The position numbers were made by a program, and so were the translations under genes. The notes beneath the pieces were generated by a model. It did no database searches and was not told the origin of the DNA. It saw only the letters and a program-made list of their open reading frames with translations. Positions 7,757 through 13,255 of a DNA stretch of 13,255 nt are shown here, in pieces (within the stretch, counting starts at the first letter, position 1; every line of letters starts with the position of its first letter). Source of the DNA: Zarea fungicola (Eukaryota; Ascomycota; Sordariomycetes; Hypocreales; Cordycipitaceae). Where the stretch lies: NCBI GenBank assembly GCA_900169235.1, contig FWCC01000464.1, positions 1 to 13,255 on the forward strand, written 5' to 3'.

Positions 7757-8848
7757 TTGAATCGTCCACATCTACATCTCCGACCTCTTGATCCAACTTT
7801 TTCCTACGCTGTGACAGCTTTGTTTTATTGGCCTCCATTTCCTCACTGTATTGGCTACTAGCAATCAATCACCCGGAATAAATATATGCCCAAGTGGCTC
7901 AATTGTATTGTGGGAGACCGTGTTTAAACTAGGAAAATCAAAATCACAAGTTAATATACCAATCTACTCCCAATCTTGACCTACTGCTACATGATATACT
8001 ACAAATACGGATCTACCTCACATGATGCAGGGACACATTGATTCACAAACCACACCAACAGAAAGAGTCATAGAGTCACGGTTCACCTTCTACTCATACA
8101 GTCACAAAGCAAGGCCAATGAAAAAAGATCAAGGAAAAAAGACACGACGCTCCTGGGGCGTCAGCGCCTTTGCATATAAATTTCCCCTCCTTCATAATAC
8201 GTCTGTCTATACAAATAGCCTTCTCTCTTGGTATTACAGCTGCAAGAAGAATAACAAACAAGAAAAGTGGAATGGAGAGAGAAAAGAGAACCCATCACTG
8301 TAGATGAGTTTGACAAAAATCAAAAGCCTCAAAAAGAAACCTCTCCCAAAAGAACAATGTTCCACACCACCAAAGGAGGGGGGTATATTTCCCAATCTTT
8401 AAAAAACAAAATCCATCCCAATCCCCCAGAGTCCATCATCTCCCATGGCAGAAACAATAAAAAAAATAAAAAAAAACAGGCTGGAAGCAGGCTGGAAACA
8501 TTTCAAGTCTCTGCCAGGACAATTCAAATTCAAGCCCCATGCAGAAGAAAAATGCAACAAAAAGATTTCCACCCAATGCAAAGAAAAAATGAGAAAAAAA
8601 AGTTCAATCTTTCCCGTTTGCCGTATCCCATCTAGAGATTTCCTTCTATCTCTTCCTCAAAAAAAAATATCGTACTCATAAACCATTCCCATTCTAATAG
8701 GATCATGGCCATGAAATAAAAGGACAAAAAAAATGTTCAGCGTACCTGATGCTCTCAACACACGAGTCAACGTGCATAAAAAAAACATCAATCGTTCGTA
8801 AATTAAAATGTAGTGTGATTTGCAACCTCAGAGACCATGCCGCATGTC

Positions 8849-8854
8849 TTTAAT
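8849..8854 (-). terminator. ATTAAA, candidate poly(A) signal of the kinase gene
   Basis: On the minus strand ATTAAA, the commonest variant of AATAAA, occurs about 60 bases after the kinase stop codon. No perfect AATAAA is found on this strand close to the stop; the nearest lies more than 1 kb away, around 7820. The true 3' end could therefore be here or further into the T-rich spacer. Confidence 0.3.
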
Positions 8855-8912
8855 TCATTTCAGTCATTCTTTCGCCGCTGGCGGGAAAAATAAAATGCGT
8901 ATTCGTTATCGT

Positions 8913-11900
8913 TTAACCGCCTGCTTGCCAAATGTCGTCCTCGGGGTGAAGAATGACACGCTTTGCCGTCTCATCACTTGCAACACTAATGTTGCTCAGA
9001 TTCGTGTCCCGCCGCCTGGCTTCAAATGGTGGCCGTCGGCGTGGTGCAGGGCTCAGCGTCTTCTTCTTAGACTTTGCCATGAGCCAGAAGCCGTCATCAT
9101 CGCTAGCGTCGTCGTCGTCTGGGACCTCGGCTGGGCAGTGCTCGTCTGGGACGGGCTCGGCAGGATGCAAGGGAGCAGTCGCATCCAATTGCACAGCAAG
9201 AGGGCCACTTTCCATGGCCGAAGCATTGGCAAACACTGGCTGCTCACCGACATAGCCGTTTTCGGCTTTGGCGAATGAGTCGGAGCCAGGTTGCTCGCCC
9301 GCTCCGGGGAGGGGTGCCTGGCTTGGGACAATACCTGGCCGGCCGAGCAGCTCGGCCTCCATGTCTGCCGATACGGAGCTGGCATTGCTCATCAGAGCGG
9401 GAAGGGATGGGTCGGACTGGAAAGCCAAAATCTTCTCCGATGTGCCTTTGCTAGTCGGAGCCGTTGCCACGGGGCTCATTGTGTCACTCGGGCTGGTGAG
9501 CGGAGTGCCCAGAGCTTCCATGGAGTCGGTGCTCGTAGACTTGTTGGTCGTCCGAGCACCGTATGTATCCTGTTCAAGATAGTTGACTTGCTGAAGGGAG
9601 ACTGGCCGAGGCTTGCTACTTGCTCGCGTCTGGTTCTGGCTGCCTGGTGCGCGGCCAATGATGCCAGCCATGTCCAAGTGGGCGGCGATGGATGAGTCAG
9701 GACTGGAGGCCAGTGCTTTGGTTGAGTCGGCCTGTGATGCGAGGTCATCCATGGAATCTATCTGGGATACGAGACCAACATCACGACGGGATTGGAAGTC
9801 AGGGTCCGACTTGGGGTGAGCGTGGCGATATGCTGGAAAAGCAACTGGAGAAGAAGACAAGGGCGATGTATATGCGCTGGCACTGATCCTGTCTTGGTCG
9901 ATTGGGCGTTTAGCCAGAATGCTTGCAACGCCCGAGATATTTCCGGCAGCAACCATCGGCCGGCTTAGACCAACCTGCGCGGGTGCTTGCTTGTCCGGGT
10001 TGCTGAACAGACCAGTTCTTGGTTTCCCGTCGGCAGCGATGGGCTCCAGGTCTCGCGATGAGGGAAAGATGCCCCTGTTACCATGAGCGAAGCCATCGTA
10101 AGCAAACGGTTGCATATTCGATGGGCCGGCAATAACAGGGGTGAGGCTCAGGAACTGGTTGCCTAGTTTGCCTTGGGACGCTGTAGCTCTATGCCAGCCC
10201 CGGCTAGGGGTGGGCTGGGCTTCACGGGCAAAGGTCTCGGCGAGTCCAGCACCTGATCGACTTGCATCAGAGGCCGTGAGCAACGAGGTGCGAGACCCAT
10301 GACCAGCGTCGGATTGGGCTGCAGCAATGGTGGCAGAAGCTGTGGGAGAGTGATCAACAGAAGGCGAATTGTAGCGCGAGCCAAAGAAATCATCCTGTAG
10401 AAAGACAGAGCGTCTGTCTAGCGTATGGTGGGGAGTTGTCGGCATGCTTCTATAGAAATCGCCTGCTGAGCTGGCTACAGAGCTATCGGCACGCCTGCGG
10501 GGTCTGCTATCGCTGCGTTCAGCGAGAGGGTGAATGACTTTGCCGACGGCTTTCTTGACTGCAGACCGAGCACGCTCGAGAAACGTAAGGGGGACGACAG
10601 CAGCGGACAAGTCTTTTTCGTCGACCTGAATCTTGCGGCCACCTTGGGGACGTGCGGGGTCTGTTTCTTCGGCCCAGGCCATAGGATTGGCCAGACCTTG
10701 AACAACCCAGGGGTGGCGCTTAATATCCTTGACACGAATTCGCTTTTCAGGGTTCTTGGTGAGCATTTGGCGGAGCAGATCGTACAGGAGATTGTCGACA
10801 TCTTCGTAGACGACATCGTTGTCGTCGCGGTAGGGACGGCTATTCTGGCGTTTGTAGAGGGAGGTTCCGGAAGGCGAGGTGGATGGGTGGACGGGGGCCA
10901 GTCTTCGTCTAGGAATGTAGACATCCTCGGTAGCAATCTTCCTGAACATCTGGTACTCGTCCTCGGCGAGGAAGGGGATGCGGGCAAAGATGAGGCAATA
11001 GAGGGTGACGCCAAGAGACCAGACATCAATCTGCTCGGATACCTTGGGCTGCTCCTTGTCAAGGTCGGTGTAGCAAAGCTCGGGGGCGAAAAAGGCGGGA
11101 GTGCCGACGGTCTTGGCAAGTTCGAGGTCGTTGTCGAAATCTTTGGCTTCGGACTCGGAGACGGGCTCGTCAGGCTCGCCCTCACGAATGGGGCGGCCAA
11201 AGTAGGAGACGCCAAAGTCGGAAATCTTGACGCGGTGATCCTTGCTCCAGAGCAAGTTGGCGGGCTTGATGTCGCGGTGGACAACGCCCTGGTAGTGTAG
11301 GTAATCTAAGCCGAGGACAGTGTCTCGGAATGCAGAGCGAGCCTGGTCAAAGGTAAAGCAGGGAACGTATGAGTAGTCGTCGGTAAAGGGGTCGTGGACA
11401 TGGGGGTTATAGTCGATGGAAGACATGTGGGAGATGATGGAGTCGGCCATGCTGGGGGAGCGGCGTCGGAAGCGGCTGCCATCCTCGTCGTCGCCATCAA
11501 GGGCGGCAACGGGATCCATGTCGGCGGTGAGCGGGCCGGGTGTCATGATGTTATCCTCCCAGTAAACGTCCTCGCTCAGCTCGGTCGGACCAGCGACAGA
11601 GAGGGAGGCGATGGAGGGCCTGCGAGAGGCATGTTGAAAGGAGGTGGGCGAGGTGGATCGGGATGGGTGGTCGTAGGCCATGTCGAAGTCTTCCTTGGAG
11701 GAGATGCGCGACCAAGCAACGCTGCTTCCCTCGTCGGCGGCACCATGCTCGACGCTCCAATAGTTGGCGGGGGCATTGTAATTCTGGGCCAGACGGGCAC
11801 GCTTGAGATCCTTGAGGGCCTGGCGGCGCTCGAGCATCTCGTCGTACTGAATCTCTTGGAGGGAGCGATCCTCGCCACGCATCTCACGCTCGGCACGTCG

Positions 11901-12616
11901 TCGCTCGTAGAGGCAGACGTGGGGGAGGCCCTTTTTGCGCCAGACAACCTCGCCAAGCTCGACGTGTTCGAGGACCATGTAAATCTTCTTAAGTTCAGGG
12001 TCGTCGATGATTTCGAGGAGGGCGACGACGTTGGGGTGGCGGATCTTTTTGAGAATGGCGATTTCCCTCTTTGTCTTGTCTTCGGGGGAGACGGCGGTGA
12101 CCTTTCCAAGTCGACGTTTCTTGGAGAAGCGGGGGATGATTTTGATGGCGACATTTTCGTTGGTCTCGAGATTGCGGGCGAGTTTGACCTTGCCGTGCAT
12201 GCCGCGGCCAATTTCTTCAATGACTTCATACTGATTGATCACCTTACGACCAGTAACGTTGTCATTGTCAATGAGGGCCTTGTGGGTTCTGTGAGAGGTG
12301 AGTGTTGAGTGGTGAGTTGGTTTGGCTTTGAGTGTGCACCACCAGGAGGCGTAGCAACGACTTACTCTCGGACTTTGTGGGTCATGAGAGGATGTAGAAA
12401 AGGTCCTCCCGGGGGCGGTGCGGGAGTATTGCTCTCGGACAAGGAGGCGGCATGGAGGATATGACGAGTGGGAGCAGGACTGAAGAGTCCAGGCGTGGAG
12501 ACGGGAGTGCTGCTGGCGGTTCGCAAGGGCATCGAGGCCGACTGAGCTAGAGGTCCGTTGGCAGGACGGTCGTGTGGCCACGATGGCTGCTCGGTGGTAT
12601 TCTGGGACTGGTCCAT
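8913..12616 (-). CDS. ssp1: Ssp1/Sak1/CaMKK-type serine/threonine protein kinase (1208 aa, two exons)
   Basis: This kinase belongs to the family that phosphorylates the activation loop of Snf1/AMPK (yeast Sak1/Tos3/Elm1, fission yeast Ssp1, animal CaMKK), linking carbon, stress or calcium signals to energy metabolism. The coding sequence joins 12616-12366 and 12288-8913. The domain starts at about 104 with the CaMKK-style loop IGRGMHGKV (110-118). Catalytic residues are complete: K133 (VAIK), E159, H421-R422-D423, D441-F442-G443, T480 in the GTPAFFAPE activation segment and R600. The lobe boundary holds a roughly 200-residue insert (about 197-397), Ser-rich and charged. After the domain (ends about 612) a segment at 639-670 resembles the CaMKK autoinhibitory/calmodulin-binding region. 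The remaining 530 residues are Ser-rich and probably disordered, with an acidic DDDD stretch near the end. The start ATG has A at -3 and G at +4. Confidence 0.94.
12289..12365 (-). other. ssp1: kinase intron (77 nt)
   Basis: Read on the minus strand, the donor GTAAGT (12365-12360) is a perfect consensus and the acceptor is CACAG ending at 12289. CTCAC/CTCAAC-type branch candidates lie in the 30 bases before the acceptor. Splicing joins GA to A to make Glu84 and changes from the frame of the first exon to the frame of the kinase domain, reading KVRE-THKALID, a junction expected in this family. The unspliced first-exon frame hits TAA immediately at the donor. Confidence 0.95.
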
Positions 12617-12660
12617 GTTGGCGGATTGGTCGACGTATTATCCGGTAATCGCAGACACAT
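12547..12660 (-). promoter_or_regulatory. upstream ORF overlapping the kinase start (37 codons)
   Basis: On the minus strand an ATG at 12660-12658 opens a frame that ends with TAG at 12549-12547. It is out of frame with, and runs across, the kinase ATG at 12616. A ribosome that starts here cannot reinitiate at the kinase start in the ordinary forward way, so this uORF should repress the kinase unless it is skipped by leaky scanning. Its context (AGCATGT, with A at -3) is reasonable but its +4 base is not G. Whether the transcript includes it depends on the unmapped transcription start. Confidence 0.5.
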
Positions 12661-12732
12661 GCTGGTTGGTCGAGGCCGGCGGAGGGGCAAGGCAGCGCAA
12701 CCAGATGTAATGAGCGTCCGAAGACGAGCACC

Positions 12733-12744
12733 TTAGGTGGACAT
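12733..12744 (-). promoter_or_regulatory. minimal upstream ORF (Met-Ser-Thr-stop) in the kinase leader
   Basis: ATG TCC ACC TAA is read on the minus strand from 12744, ending about 116 bases before the kinase ATG. It is the first ATG on this strand after at least 511 ATG-free bases (13255 to 12745), so a scanning ribosome from anywhere in that leader would meet it first. Such very short uORFs can allow reinitiation downstream. The 72 bases before the next uATG (12660) make bypass of the second, repressive uORF conceivable. Confidence 0.45.
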
Positions 12745-12946
12745 GATGGAAATAAAATCGGTAGACGAGATTAAGAGTGAATGGATCGGAAATGTATGAG
12801 ATGTTTGTGTTTGATTAGTTTGAAGGAGAGGTGGGTTGAGTAGGTTGAGTGAGGTTGAGGTTGAGAAGAAAGAGGTGCGAGCGGAGAAGGCGGGATGTTT
12901 TCTGGTGGTGCAAGGCAGTGGAGGAGTAGAAAAAGGTGGGCAGGCT

Positions 12947-12967
12947 GCTTGGTGCTTGGTGCTTGGT
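12947..12967. repeat. 7-bp direct repeat (GCTTGGT, three copies)
   Basis: Three perfect head-to-tail copies of GCTTGGT lie in the kinase leader and are followed by degenerate GTTTGGTG units to about 12987. On the kinase sense strand the unit reads ACCAAGC. The array looks like slippage in a G/T-rich strand. No function is evident. Confidence 0.85.
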
Positions 12968-12990
12968 GTTTGGTGGTGTTTGGTGGTCTT

Positions 12991-13030
12991 GGTAGTGGGC
13001 TGCAGTGGGTTGCAGTGGGTTGTAGTGGGA
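12991..13030 (+). repeat. 10-bp tandem repeat forming a four-tract G-quadruplex motif
   Basis: Four imperfect copies of a 10-bp unit (consensus TGCAGTGGGT) run head to tail. Their GGG runs, at 12997-12999, 13007-13009, 13017-13019 and 13027-13029, are separated by exactly seven bases each, so the plus strand meets the classical G3+N1-7 quadruplex rule at its upper loop limit. The plus strand is the template strand of the kinase gene; the kinase-sense strand carries matching CCC runs. A DNA structure near the transcription start is possible but undemonstrated, and loops of seven bases make a weak quadruplex. Confidence 0.8.
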
Positions 13031-13255
13031 GGTTTGGTGGTTTGGTGGTCAACAGTGGATAACACGCCCAGTAAAAGAAAGAGAAGAAAAAAAAATTGAC
13101 GGCGAGGAGCGGCGATGGAAAAGCGGGTCCTGGCCCTGGAAATTGATGGGACCACTGAAAATGGACAGCTGTGTGAAGGCCTTGGTGGGGCGGCGAGGTA
13201 CCCCTGCTCGGTGCGGCGGTAGCAAGGGTACTTTGGCAAGGGGGTGACAAAAAAA

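Larger units (their letters stand above)
7719..8912. other. AT-rich convergent spacer between ALG2 and the kinase gene
   Basis: About 1.2 kb separate the 3' ends of ALG2 (plus) and the kinase (minus), which is long for a convergent pair. The ALG2 poly(A) signals lie at its left edge. From about 8230 to 8800 the plus strand is very A-rich with many runs of six or more A, so the minus strand (kinase 3' UTR sense) is T-rich. A TATAAA at 8175-8180 followed by a C/T-rich stretch resembles a core promoter but leads into no convincing gene. A 93-codon ATG frame (8022-8303) and Lys-rich frames further right have no recognisable domain and lack the GC-ending codons of the real genes. A short direct repeat, CAGGCTGGAA, occurs at 8477-8486 and 8488-8497. 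No tRNA or mobile element is seen. Confidence 0.6.
12617..13255 (-). promoter_or_regulatory. upstream region and long pyrimidine/A-rich leader of the kinase gene
   Basis: Read in the direction of the kinase gene, this region is rich in C, A and T, with CACCAAA and CCCACT motifs and CT tracts, as in fungal promoters and leaders. It contains no ATG between 13255 and 12745, then two upstream ORFs before the kinase start. Because the strand is poor in G, two long minus-strand frames stay open by composition alone; both lack an ATG start and show no recognisable domain. An STRE-like CCCCT lies at 13201-13205 on the plus strand. No other gene is supported. Confidence 0.55.

Noticed and set aside
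6378..7868. A minus-strand frame of about 496 codons opposite ALG2 exon 2.
   Set aside because: It starts with TTG rather than ATG and mirrors ALG2 codons in an antisense phase kept open by GC-ending codons. It has no recognisable domain, while the plus strand encodes a complete ALG2.
8022..8303. A 93-codon ATG frame in the convergent spacer.
   Set aside because: It has no recognisable domain, AT-ending codon use unlike the four real genes, and lies in AT-rich sequence where such frames arise by chance. RNA evidence could reverse this.
11394..12308. A plus-strand frame of about 304 codons opposite the kinase.
   Set aside because: It is the antisense image of the conserved kinase domain and crosses the intron acceptor. 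No domain is seen.
12617..12731. Extending the kinase upstream in the frame of exon 2 to a GTG near 12731.
   Set aside because: GTG is not a normal nuclear start, and that reading would translate the intron. Splicing from the ATG at 12616 gives the expected KVRE-THKALID junction.
12733..13250. Two long open minus-strand frames upstream of the kinase.
   Set aside because: Both lack an ATG start and are rich in Pro, Thr, His and Ser because the strand is C-rich and poor in G. They look open by composition, as expected of a leader.
1..13255. A gene cluster, defence system, transposon, CRISPR array or tRNA.
   Set aside because: I looked for mixed pathway enzymes, transposase motifs, terminal repeats, regularly spaced repeats and tRNA box sequences on both strands and found none; the four genes are conserved fungal housekeeping or signalling genes.

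Overview
This window looks like nuclear chromosomal DNA of a filamentous ascomycete, probably a Sordariomycete; I cannot name the genus. The evidence is: GC-rich coding regions separated by AT-richer spacers; two very short introns (60 and 77 nt) with GTGAGC and GTAAGT donors, one carrying a perfect TACTAAC branch site; pyrimidine tracts just upstream of start codons; and protein architectures typical of Pezizomycotina. I found no tRNA, rRNA, transposon, CRISPR or bacterial-type operon signal.

Four protein genes account for the coding content. On the plus strand, in order, are: an intron-free TBC-domain Rab GTPase-activating protein (386-3688); an intron-free enoyl-CoA hydratase/isomerase-family enzyme ending in a peroxisomal PTS1-like ARL tripeptide (4479-5312); and ALG2, the mannosyltransferase of lipid-linked oligosaccharide synthesis, with one intron (6057-7718). 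On the minus strand, convergent with ALG2, is a large Ssp1/Sak1/CaMKK-type protein kinase with one intron (12616-8913). The spacers hold 3' UTRs, a 9-bp minisatellite (3946-3999), a CCGAGG Far-type box upstream of the peroxisomal enzyme, overlapping palindromes (5478-5508), an AT-rich convergent spacer of about 1.2 kb, and a pyrimidine-rich kinase leader without any ATG for more than 500 nt that then carries two short upstream ORFs.

The genes do not form a pathway cluster: vesicle traffic, fatty-acid oxidation, N-glycosylation and nutrient/calcium signalling are mixed, as is usual in conserved fungal chromosome cores. The only functional tie I can suggest is indirect: Sak1/Ssp1 kinases activate Snf1/AMPK, which governs peroxisomal and alternative-carbon genes in fungi. 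I see no convincing novel multi-gene system. The observations most worth following up are the kinase leader (uORFs, G-quadruplex motif), the CaMKK-like regulatory segment after the kinase domain, the N-terminal extension of ALG2, and a C-to-G switch in third-codon-position use along the three plus-strand genes.
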